The position numbers and the translations under genes were made by a program. Below, piece by piece: positions 1 to 6,125 of a stretch of 14,665 nt of DNA. The stretch spans positions 1 through 14,665 of the forward strand of contig JBHHZP010000087.1 in NCBI GenBank assembly GCA_046758085.1. The letters are read 5' to 3'. Numbering within the stretch: position 1 is the stretch's first letter; every line of letters starts with the position of its first letter. The notes under the pieces are model-generated. The model was not told the DNA's origin. It was given only the letters and a program-made list of their open reading frames with translations, and did not search any database. This DNA is from VRUB01 sp046758085 (GTDB taxonomy: Bacteria; Pseudomonadota; Gammaproteobacteria; Acidiferrobacterales; SPGG2).

Positions 1-190
1 CGGGAAAAGTCTCACTGGCACTTCTCCTTTCTCGGCCTCACCGCTGTAGGCTCGGTGCCAGCATTCGTGGCTTGCGACGGTCTCGGAAACAAAGGTGCGA
101 TCCATGTTTCTCGAGCGCAGCCCATTCCTAAGGCATCTTTCAGTCTTGGTAAGTTTCAGCGTCTGAACCCGGGACTTGTGGGACATGGGG
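1..190. other. Left-edge stretch with no assignable gene
   Basis: This is the region downstream of leuB. One reading frame on each strand is open across it. On the minus strand an ATG at 184-186 opens a frame that runs off the left edge, giving about 62 codons rich in Arg, Ser, His and Cys. On the plus strand a frame enters from the left edge and stops at 214-216, inside the leuB 3' end. Neither translation resembles a family I recognise. In gammaproteobacteria asd often follows leuB, but the usual Asd N-terminal nucleotide-binding motif is not present here. No convincing terminator hairpin with a T-run follows leuB. Confidence 0.25.
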
Positions 191-1273
191 TCAACCTTGT
201 GACAACGCATCGATGATGGCGTCGCCCATCTCGCGGGTTCCTACTCTTTGACCCTTGCCGGTGAAGATATCGGCAGTGCGCAGCCCCGCATCCAGGACGG
301 ATGATATCGCTCGTTCAACGCGCACGGCAATGTCGGGTTCACCTAACGAATAACGCAACAGCATTGCAACCGACAATATGGCCGCCAGCGGATTTGCGAT
401 ACCATGGCCAGCAATATCCGGAGCGGCGCCGTGAATCGGCTCGTACAGCCCCTTCGAATCCAAATCGAGCGAGGCCGATGGCAGCATACCGATGGATCCG
501 GTCAGCATAGCGGCCGTGTCGGACAAAATATCGCCAAACATGTTAGTCGTGACAATAACATCAAACTGCCTGGGTGCCCGTACAAGCTGCATCGCGGCGT
601 TGTCTACATACATGTGCGTTAACGCCACGTCGCTGTACTGCGCGCCGACGTCCGTCACCATTTCACGCCATAATACACTTACCTCAAGCACGTTCGCTTT
701 GTCGACGGAGCAGACCTTCGCGTGACGCCTGCGCGCGATCGCGAATGCACAGTGGGCGATGCGTTTGATCTCCGGCTCCGAGTAGACGAGCGTATTATAG
801 GCCTCCCGCTCCCCGCCCGGGCGCGTGCGCACCCCGCGCGGTTCGCCGAAATAAATACCTCCGGTCAGCTCGCGTACAATCATGATGTCGAGCCCCGAGA
901 CGACATCGGCTTTCAGGGTCGATGCGTCGGCCAGCTGTGGAAACAGCACGGCGGGGCGCAGATTGGCAAACAGTTCCAGCTCGGAGCGCAGGCGCAACAG
1001 CGCTTTTTCCGGGCGCAGCGCCGGTTCGAGCGAATCCCACTTAGGCCCCCCGACCGCCCCCAACAGCACGCTGTCGGCTTCGCGGGCTAGGGCGAGCGTG
1101 CTTTCCGGGAGAGTTGTGCCATGCTCGTCGTAGGCACCGCCGCCCACGGCTGCCTGCTCGAGCTCCAGTGCAAGCGCGTGCTCGCGGCGTAAAAACGTGA
1201 GCACCTTAACCGCCTCAGCAATGATCTCAGGCCCGATACCATCACCGGGCAATATTGCAATTTTCTTGGTCAT
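191..1273 (-). CDS. leuB: 3-isopropylmalate dehydrogenase LeuB
   Basis: LeuB oxidises and decarboxylates (2R,3S)-3-isopropylmalate to 2-oxoisocaproate with NAD+, the last pathway-specific step of leucine synthesis, in the cytoplasm. The 360-residue length is normal for the family. Visible motifs are the N-terminal LPGDGIGPE (8-16), RELTGGIYFG (134-143) with the catalytic tyrosine Y141, the catalytic lysine K192 in DKANVLE, the metal-binding aspartates D224, D248 and D252 (NMFGDILSD), and the NAD-binding EPIHGAAPDIAG (278-289). The frame is open 15 codons further upstream, but those residues are unlike LeuB and translate a repeat-bearing spacer, so I chose the ATG at 1271-1273. No clear Shine-Dalgarno sequence precedes it. 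It is third in leuC-leuD-leuB, 82 nt after leuD. Identity is certain; only the start is open to question. Confidence 0.97.
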   Translation of the reverse strand: MTKKIAILPGDGIGPEIIAEAVKVLTFLRREHALALELEQAAVGGGAYDEHGTTLPESTLALAREADSVLLGAVGGPKWDSLEPALRPEKALLRLRSELELFANLRPAVLFPQLADASTLKADVVSGLDIMIVRELTGGIYFGEPRGVRTRPGGEREAYNTLVYSEPEIKRIAHCAFAIARRRHAKVCSVDKANVLEVSVLWREMVTDVGAQYSDVALTHMYVDNAAMQLVRAPRQFDVIVTTNMFGDILSDTAAMLTGSIGMLPSASLDLDSKGLYEPIHGAAPDIAGHGIANPLAAILSVAMLLRYSLGEPDIAVRVERAISSVLDAGLRTADIFTGKGQRVGTREMGDAIIDALSQG

Positions 1274-1283
1274 AACTTTGGTT

Positions 1284-1361
1284 GCGAATAGCGAGTGGCT
1301 AGTAACGAAAAAAAACACTCGGCACTAGCGTACCGTCCTCGCTACGCGCTACTGGCTACTC
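1284..1361. repeat. Inverted heptamer repeat array, leuD-leuB spacer
   Basis: On the plus strand three heptamers GAATAGC, GAGTGGC and TAGTAAC occupy 1286-1306. After a 34-nt spacer containing an A8 tract, three heptamers of inverse sense, GCTACGC, GCTACTG and GCTACTC, occupy 1341-1361 in exact 7-nt phase. The two blocks can pair in part (TAGCGAG 1289-1295 with CTCGCTA 1338-1344; GCTAGT 1298-1303 with ACTAGC 1324-1329). The UAG stop of leuD (1356-1358 on the complement) lies within the last heptamer. The same architecture recurs between aroC and the MFS gene at 6028-6125. Confidence 0.75.
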
Positions 1362-2000
1362 GTTAGGAAATAGCCATGGCGCTTCGGCTCGACGGCGTTT
1401 CTCGTAAGCCCTTATCGCGTCGGCATGCTGCAACGTCAGGCCAATATCATCGAGACCATTCAACAAGCAGTGCTTGCGGAACTCGTCGACATCAAATTCA
1501 AACGTCTCACCCGTAGGCGTGACCACGGTCTGTGCCGCTAGATCAATTTTGAGCGCATAAGCCACACTCGCGTCCACTTCACCAAACAACTTATCAACAA
1601 CCGCCGTGTCGAGCACAATGGGCAAAATGCCGTTCTTGAAACAATTATTGTAAAAGATATCGGCGAAACTCGGGGCGATGATTGCGCGAAAACCGAAGTC
1701 TTGCAGCGCCCAAACCGCATGTTCTCGGGATGAGCCACAACCGAAGTTATCGCGTGCCAACAAGATAGTTGCGTCCTTGTAACGCGGATCGTTCAACACG
1801 AAGTCCGGGTTCAGCGGCCGCCCGCAATTATCGCGATCAGGCTCACCCTGGTCGAGGTAGCGCCATGCGTCAAACAGGTTCGGCCCGAATCCTGTGCGGC
1901 GGATCGACTTCAAAAACTGCTTCGGAATAATCGAGTCGGTGTCAACGTTAGAACGGTCAAGCGGCAATACCGTCCCGGTCACTTTTTCAAACTTTTCCAT
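1356..2000 (-). CDS. leuD: 3-isopropylmalate dehydratase small subunit LeuD
   Basis: LeuD is the small subunit of isopropylmalate isomerase. With LeuC it converts 2-isopropylmalate to 3-isopropylmalate through 2-isopropylmaleate. The 214 residues are slightly more than the roughly 200 typical of the bacterial two-subunit enzyme. The N-terminal NVDTDSIIPKQFLK (18-31) and the substrate-binding loop NFGCGSSREHA (85-95) are intact. The frame is open far upstream into leuC, but the LeuD homology begins at the ATG at 1998-2000, which has an AGGG about 6 nt upstream and AGGA abutting it. The C-terminal tail (PWLFPNE) and the UAG stop run into a heptamer repeat shared with the aroC-MFS spacer, so the exact end may have been set by repeat insertion or expansion. 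It lies 92 nt after leuC. Confidence 0.96.
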   Translation of the reverse strand: MEKFEKVTGTVLPLDRSNVDTDSIIPKQFLKSIRRTGFGPNLFDAWRYLDQGEPDRDNCGRPLNPDFVLNDPRYKDATILLARDNFGCGSSREHAVWALQDFGFRAIIAPSFADIFYNNCFKNGILPIVLDTAVVDKLFGEVDASVAYALKIDLAAQTVVTPTGETFEFDVDEFRKHCLLNGLDDIGLTLQHADAIRAYEKRRRAEAPWLFPNE

Positions 2001-2068
2001 TCCTAACCCTGCCTTGCAGCGCGGCGACCACCGACAAGCTGTTTCCCAAAAGAACAAAGGTCGATCAT

Positions 2069-2084
2069 CTCTGCGCCTCTGCGA
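2069..2084. repeat. Short CGCAGAG-type repeat, leuC-leuD spacer
   Basis: Two tandem 8-nt units, CTCTGCGC and CTCTGCGA (TCGCAGAG and GCGCAGAG on the gene strand), lie in the 92-nt spacer inside the leu operon. Units of the same type recur at 14599-14623, which marks this as a dispersed intergenic repeat rather than a leu-specific signal. Similar CGCAGAG-type intergenic repeats are familiar from other bacterial genomes. The remainder of the spacer shows nothing beyond the leuD ribosome binding site. Confidence 0.55.
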
Positions 2085-2092
2085 ATTCCGTA

Positions 2093-3499
2093 TTAATTGA
2101 GATCCCTTACGTCGACGAAGTGCCCGGCAATGGCGGCGGCGGCCGCCATGGCAGGGCTTACTAAGTGAGTGCGTCCGCCCTGTCCCTGGCGACCCTCGAA
2201 GTTGCGGTTGGATGTGGAGGCACAGCGCTCTCCCGGCTGCAGGTGATCGGCGTTCATACCCAGGCACATTGAGCAACCCGCGTCGCGCCACTCGAACCCC
2301 GCCTCCTTGAATACCCGGTCCAGGCCCTCGTCTTCCGCCTGCTGCTTAATCAAGCCAGACCCGGGGACCACCAAAGCCAACTTGAGGTTGCGCGCAACTT
2401 TGCGACCGCGGACAACCCCCGCGGCAGCACGCAAATCCTCGATACGTGCGTTGGTGCACGAGCCTATAAAAACCTTATCAAGGGCAATGTCTGTAATCGC
2501 TACACCTGGCCGCAGGTTCATGTACTGCAATGCGCGCTGCATCCATTCGCGTTTGAGCGGGTCCTTTTCGTCGGCGGGATCGGGCACCTGTGCATCCACT
2601 GGGACCACCAGTTCCGGGGACGTGCCCCAGGTGACCTGAGGTTTGATGGTCGCGGCATCGATGTGGACGGTCTTATCAAAGACCGCATCATCATCGCTTT
2701 TCAGGTCGCCCCATGCGACGAGCGCACGGTCCCAAAGCCTGCCCTTGGGAGCGAGCGGCCGCCCGCGGACGTACTCAATGGTTTTTTCGTCAACGGCGAT
2801 CAAACCGGCGCGCGCGCCACCCTCGATCGACATGTTGCATACCGTCATGCGCGCCTCCATGGACAAAGCGTGAATCGCCTCACCCGTGAACTCGAACGTC
2901 TGGCCTGTACCGCCGGCCGTGCCGAGAGTCCCGATCATGGCCAAAACCATATCCTTGGCGGTAACGCCGGGCCCCAGCTCGCCGTCAATACTGACGCGCA
3001 TATTGCCCGACTTCTTTTGGATCAGGCACTGGGTCGCCAGCACGTGCTCGACCTCCGACGTGCCTATGCCGAAGGCGAGCGCGCCGAAAGCCCCGTGCGT
3101 TGAGGTATGCGAATCCCCGCATACGACGATCATGCCTGGGAGCGTTGCGCCTTGCTCGGGACCGATCACGTGGACGATCCCCTGGCGAATATCGTTCATA
3201 CTGAACTTGGTGATTCCGAACTCCGCGCAGTTGCGGTCCAGGGCCTCGACTTGCACGCGTGAAACTGGGTCGCTAATTCCGCGCGCGCGGTCAGTGGTCG
3301 GGACATTGTGATCCGGCACGGCCAGGGCAGTATCGATGCGCCAGGGCGAGCGCCCCGCCAGGCGCAGCCCCTCAAACGCCTGCGCCGAGGTAACCTCGTG
3401 CACCAGGTGGCGATCGGTGTACAACAAAGTCGTGCCGTCAGGCTCGCTGTGCACGACGTGCGCGTCCCAGATCTTGTCATACAGGGTTTTATAAGCCAT
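2093..3499 (-). CDS. leuC: 3-isopropylmalate dehydratase large subunit LeuC
   Basis: LeuC is the large, [4Fe-4S]-bearing subunit of isopropylmalate isomerase (aconitase superfamily), working with LeuD in leucine synthesis. At 468 residues it has the standard length of the bacterial large subunit. The first aconitase-family region VCGDSHTSTHGAFGA (126-140) and the second, GSCTNARIEDL (346-356), are present. The three cluster-ligating cysteines are C348, C409 and C412 (CSMC). The start ATG at 3497-3499 is preceded by GAGAG about 7-8 nt upstream and gives the expected N-terminus (MAYKTLYDKIWDAHVV). It is the first gene of leuCDB and is transcribed away from the LysR-type gene across a 95-nt AT-rich spacer, so activation or repression by that regulator is likely. 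The frame appears intact. Confidence 0.98.
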   Translation of the reverse strand: MAYKTLYDKIWDAHVVHSEPDGTTLLYTDRHLVHEVTSAQAFEGLRLAGRSPWRIDTALAVPDHNVPTTDRARGISDPVSRVQVEALDRNCAEFGITKFSMNDIRQGIVHVIGPEQGATLPGMIVVCGDSHTSTHGAFGALAFGIGTSEVEHVLATQCLIQKKSGNMRVSIDGELGPGVTAKDMVLAMIGTLGTAGGTGQTFEFTGEAIHALSMEARMTVCNMSIEGGARAGLIAVDEKTIEYVRGRPLAPKGRLWDRALVAWGDLKSDDDAVFDKTVHIDAATIKPQVTWGTSPELVVPVDAQVPDPADEKDPLKREWMQRALQYMNLRPGVAITDIALDKVFIGSCTNARIEDLRAAAGVVRGRKVARNLKLALVVPGSGLIKQQAEDEGLDRVFKEAGFEWRDAGCSMCLGMNADHLQPGERCASTSNRNFEGRQGQGGRTHLVSPAMAAAAAIAGHFVDVRDLN

Positions 3500-3594
3500 T
3501 CATGCGCTCTCAATATAAGGTCTTGCGAATAGGCTATTGGACCTGTATAAATAACTCCAATTCATATTAATTATACAATTTATTCTAATTTGTT
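3500..3594. promoter_or_regulatory. Divergent leuC / lysR control region
   Basis: This 95-nt AT-rich spacer separates two diverging genes and must carry promoters for both. AGGTC (3518-3522) and GACCT (3540-3544) form an inverted repeat that encloses the near-palindrome AATAGGCTATT (3528-3538). Together they are a plausible LysR-type operator, upstream of leuC and over the regulator's own promoter. On the leuC strand a -10-like TATATT (complement of 3512-3517) lacks a good -35, as expected for an activator-dependent promoter. The part from 3559 to 3590 holds four AATT tetramers at 8-10 nt spacing. Which protein binds where is inference. Confidence 0.5.
3523..3551 (+). promoter_or_regulatory. 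Candidate sigma70 promoter of the LysR-type gene
   Basis: TTGCGA (3523-3528) matches the -35 consensus at 4 of 6 positions, and TATAAA (3546-3551) matches the -10 at 5 of 6, with an optimal 17-nt spacer. The predicted start near 3558 would give a leader of roughly 37 nt. The -35 and spacer overlap the AGGTC/GACCT inverted repeat, which would fit the negative autoregulation common among divergently placed LysR-type regulators. Confidence 0.45.
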
Positions 3595-4464
3595 ATGGAC
3601 TTTGGGGCCTTACGCGCCTTCGTGGCGGTGGCTGAATCGAGCTCGTTCTCACGCGCCGCCGAGCAGATTTATCTTACCCAGCCGGCGGTCAGCAAGCGCA
3701 TTGCCGCACTGGAAGACGAGCTCGGCATGCGGTTGTTCGACCGCATCGGGCGCGGCGTGCATCTGACCGAGGCCGGGCGCACCCTGCTGGTACGCGCACG
3801 GGCCATTTTGCATCAGGTGGAGGATGCACGGCGCAGCTTACCGGCGTTGTCGGGCGTGGTCGCGGGCGAGCTGTCCATGGCCATCAGCCATCACGCGGGC
3901 CTGCATCGCTTGCCTGGGGTACTGGAACGCTATCATGAAACCTACCCGGAAGTGCGGCTGGATTTGCATTTCATGGACTCGGAGATAGCCTGTGGCGCTA
4001 TCGAGCAAGGGCGGCTCGAGCTTGCCGTGGTCACGCTGCCGCCGCGGTCCTACCCGAACGTGGAATGCGTGCGGGTTTGGGACGACCCCCTGGAGATCGT
4101 AGTCAGTCGGTCACACCCACTGGCCCGACGAGCGCGGGTACCGGCAGCGGCGCTAACGCGTTATCCGGCTATCTTGCCGGGGCCCGGTACTTACACGCGC
4201 GAGATCGTGCTCGCAGCGCTCACTGAAATCCGTGACGAAATCAAGGTGGCTATGTCAACCAATTATCTCGAGGTGCTCAAGATGCTGGCGTCCATTGGGC
4301 TCGGTTGGAGCGCCCTTCCTCGCACCATGATTGACGACAAGCTCAAAGTAGTCCACATTGCAAACATGTCTGTCCGGCGCGAACTTGGTATGGTTATGCA
4401 CAGCGCGCGAACTTTGTCGACTGCGGCACAGGCTATGATTACCATTATCAAAGAAGCTACTTGA
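3595..4464 (+). CDS. LysR-type transcriptional regulator, divergent from leuC
   Basis: This 289-residue protein has the usual LysR-family length. The N-terminal winged helix-turn-helix occupies about residues 1-60, with the family hallmark spanning FSRAAEQIYLTQPAVSKRIAALE (18-40) and ending in LFDRIGRGVHLTEAG. A linker helix follows, then a periplasmic-binding-protein-like effector domain from about residue 90 (ELSMAISHHAGLHRLP) to the C-terminus. Its position beside leuC matches the arrangement in Pseudomonas aeruginosa, where a LysR-type gene also neighbours leuC. Control of leuCDB, perhaps by a leucine-pathway intermediate, is inferred from position and not shown. No Shine-Dalgarno sequence is visible before the ATG. 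The name leuO would be unsafe because only family-level similarity is visible. Confidence 0.93.
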   Translation: MDFGALRAFVAVAESSSFSRAAEQIYLTQPAVSKRIAALEDELGMRLFDRIGRGVHLTEAGRTLLVRARAILHQVEDARRSLPALSGVVAGELSMAISHHAGLHRLPGVLERYHETYPEVRLDLHFMDSEIACGAIEQGRLELAVVTLPPRSYPNVECVRVWDDPLEIVVSRSHPLARRARVPAAALTRYPAILPGPGTYTREIVLAALTEIRDEIKVAMSTNYLEVLKMLASIGLGWSALPRTMIDDKLKVVHIANMSVRRELGMVMHSARTLSTAAQAMITIIKEAT

Positions 4465-4471
4465 ATATGTC

Positions 4472-4897
4472 ATGAACTTCAAAGAGTTGGTGCAGATTCT
4501 TGAGGAACGCATCGGGTATCACCAGATCCCGATCAATCCTGCTGCGACGGGACCCAAAGACCTGTTCGAGTGCTGCGCTTTGCACCACGAGCTGATGACG
4601 GAGCTCGTGCGCGCAATCTACGATGCGAACCACTGCCATAAGCTGACCGATCCCGTCAATCGGCAGAAAACATTCAAGGCGTTATCGCCAATACGTCTGA
4701 AGATCCTGCGCTCGAGGAACACCGACATCGACGTATTTCACCTGATCGAAAACCTTTGTACGGCAGTCGATCAGGCCTTTTCCAACCGCGAGGGCTGCGG
4801 TTATCCAACGCGACGCCGGCGTGCGCCCGCGGCTCGAAAAGCGGAGGTCTTCGTGTTGGATAACTTTCGCTACCGCCGTTTCAAGAACTTGGCCTGA
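4472..4897 (+). CDS. Hypothetical protein, 141 residues, downstream of the LysR gene
   Basis: I do not recognise the family. The ATG lies 7 nt after the LysR-type stop on the same strand, so the two may be co-transcribed; no good Shine-Dalgarno sequence is seen. The codons look like real coding sequence, with third positions mostly G or C. The protein appears mainly helical, with a Cys/His-rich stretch at about residues 34-55 (ECCALHHELM, then NHCHKL). The last 30 residues turn basic (TRRRRAPAARK), which could reflect a drift into less constrained sequence. Its 3' end overlaps the convergent MFS gene by 17 bp. No transmembrane helix or signal peptide is evident. The complementary-strand frames here are shorter and less protein-like. 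It could be a small regulator or adaptor, but nothing proves a function. Confidence 0.6.
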   Translation: MNFKELVQILEERIGYHQIPINPAATGPKDLFECCALHHELMTELVRAIYDANHCHKLTDPVNRQKTFKALSPIRLKILRSRNTDIDVFHLIENLCTAVDQAFSNREGCGYPTRRRRAPAARKAEVFVLDNFRYRRFKNLA

Positions 4898-6017
4898 CGG
4901 CAAAATACACAACACCAAAAGCCGCGAGGGCCAATATAGACGCCATCTCGAACATGCCGCTCGGCCCGAACCGGGACCATGCGATCCCGCTATAAAAACT
5001 GCCTAGTACGCCTCCAAGCCCGAAACTCACGCTACCGTAGATCGCTTGCCCGCGTACCTGATGCGGCCGCGTAAAAAACTTGTAAATCAGACTGATTGCC
5101 GCCGCATGATAGGCGCCAAACGTGATCGCGTGCAGCGCCTGGCCCAATATCAAGATCCCGAGATGCTCAGGGAAAAAACCGATAAGTAACCAGCGAACCG
5201 CCGCCACGCCGAAGCTTGCGAGCAGTACATGGCGTGCACTATAACGCGATTGAACGCGATACATGACCACAAAGATACCGATTTCGCAAAAGACGCCGAA
5301 CGCCCACAACATTCCGATCAGCGACTTTGAATAGTGGTACTCTTCGAGATAGATGGAATAGAAGGTGTAGTACGGTCCATGGCTGGCCTGCATTAGAAAG
5401 CAGGCAACTAGAAGCGCGCCCACGTGCGGTTGCAAGAAGACCCTGTGAAAAGGCAGAGTCGAGGTGCGTACGGTTTGGGTTTTCCATTCTGGAATAATCA
5501 TTGCCATCACCAAAATGGCGAAGAGCAACAACAATAGACTCGGTAGTAGCCACCACAGCGCGACGGCGTCGAACAAATAGCCAAGACCCATAACAGAAAC
5601 GATAAAACCAACGGAGCCCCACAGGCGCACGCGCGCGTAGGTACGAGTGTGCCCGGCAAGGTGGCTAAGGGTAGCCGCTTCAAGCTGTGGCAGACACGCA
5701 TCCCAGAAAAACGCAAACACAAACATGACTATGGCGAGCCACCAGAACGTCGTACCCAAAAACACTCCACAAAACGCGATGACGCTGAGCGAGGCCACCA
5801 ACCTTAGCACGCCCATGTACTGGCCACGGGCATCCGCAATCCAACCCCAGATGTTCGGTGCGACAATGCGCGAAAGCAACAACAGCGCTATGAGCTGGCC
5901 GATCTCGGAGGCGCTGAAGTTGATGGATTTCAGGTACAAGCCCCAGTAAGGGATGAGCGCGCCAATGGTAGCGAAGTAGAAAAAATAAAAACCGGAAAGG
6001 CGCCAGTAAGGCATCAT
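4881..6017 (-). CDS. MFS transporter, PPP/HcaT-like
   Basis: This is a 378-residue integral inner-membrane protein with about twelve predicted hydrophobic helices, typical of the major facilitator superfamily. The cytoplasmic loop 2-3 motif appears as GWIADARGQ (58-66), a variant of GxxxDxxGR. The segment YARVRLWGSVGF (127-138) resembles the R-x-WGS-x-GF motif of phenylpropionate-permease-like (HcaT, MFS_1_like) transporters. The substrate cannot be read from the sequence. It follows aroC on the same strand, an arrangement also found in Pseudomonas aeruginosa. The frame opens with a TTG at 6050, but those 11 codons translate a repeat, and the hydrophobic N-terminus fits MMPYWRLSGF, so I chose the ATG at 6015-6017 (a second ATG lies at 6012-6014). 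No Shine-Dalgarno sequence is clear. Its 3' end overlaps the convergent ORF by 17 bp. Confidence 0.9.
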   Translation of the reverse strand: MMPYWRLSGFYFFYFATIGALIPYWGLYLKSINFSASEIGQLIALLLLSRIVAPNIWGWIADARGQYMGVLRLVASLSVIAFCGVFLGTTFWWLAIVMFVFAFFWDACLPQLEAATLSHLAGHTRTYARVRLWGSVGFIVSVMGLGYLFDAVALWWLLPSLLLLLFAILVMAMIIPEWKTQTVRTSTLPFHRVFLQPHVGALLVACFLMQASHGPYYTFYSIYLEEYHYSKSLIGMLWAFGVFCEIGIFVVMYRVQSRYSARHVLLASFGVAAVRWLLIGFFPEHLGILILGQALHAITFGAYHAAAISLIYKFFTRPHQVRGQAIYGSVSFGLGGVLGSFYSGIAWSRFGPSGMFEMASILALAAFGVVYFAVRPSS

Positions 6018-6027
6018 TGTGAGGACC

Positions 6028-6125
6028 AAGTTGCAAGTTTCAAGTGACAACTAAACGACATCTCTGATCGTCCCGTGCTACTTGATACTTGCCACTGGGT
6101 CTTAATTGCTTGCTACTTACTACTC
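6028..6125. repeat. Inverted heptamer repeat array, aroC-MFS spacer
   Basis: On the plus strand three heptamers AAGTTGC, AAGTTTC and AAGTGAC (6028-6048) are followed after 28 nt by inverse-sense heptamers GCTACTT, GATACTT and GCCACTG (6077-6097), two degenerate units, then GCTACTT and ACTACTC (6112-6125), all in exact 7-nt register. The segments 6024-6048 and 6077-6101 form a 25-bp imperfect inverted repeat (20 of 25 pair by Watson-Crick rules). The aroC stop codon (complement of 6113-6115) and its last codons lie inside the array. The layout is the same as at 1284-1361. Confidence 0.8.

Noticed and set aside
722..1090. 122-codon plus-strand frame across leuB
   Set aside because: It lies wholly inside leuB, whose catalytic motifs are intact; the plus-strand translation has no recognisable features.
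2001..2291. Upstream extension of the leuD frame into leuC
   Set aside because: The frame is merely open; LeuD homology starts at 2000 with a ribosome binding site just before it, and the extension is Arg-rich noise including repeat sequence.
2663..3103. 146-codon plus-strand frame across leuC (and a 141-codon one at 2886-3311)
   Set aside because: Antisense shadows of a complete LeuC with all three cluster cysteines.
3595..4464. Naming the LysR-type regulator leuO
   Set aside because: Position beside leuC is suggestive, but only family-level similarity is visible, and the neighbour of leuC in pseudomonads is a different LysR-type gene from enterobacterial LeuO.
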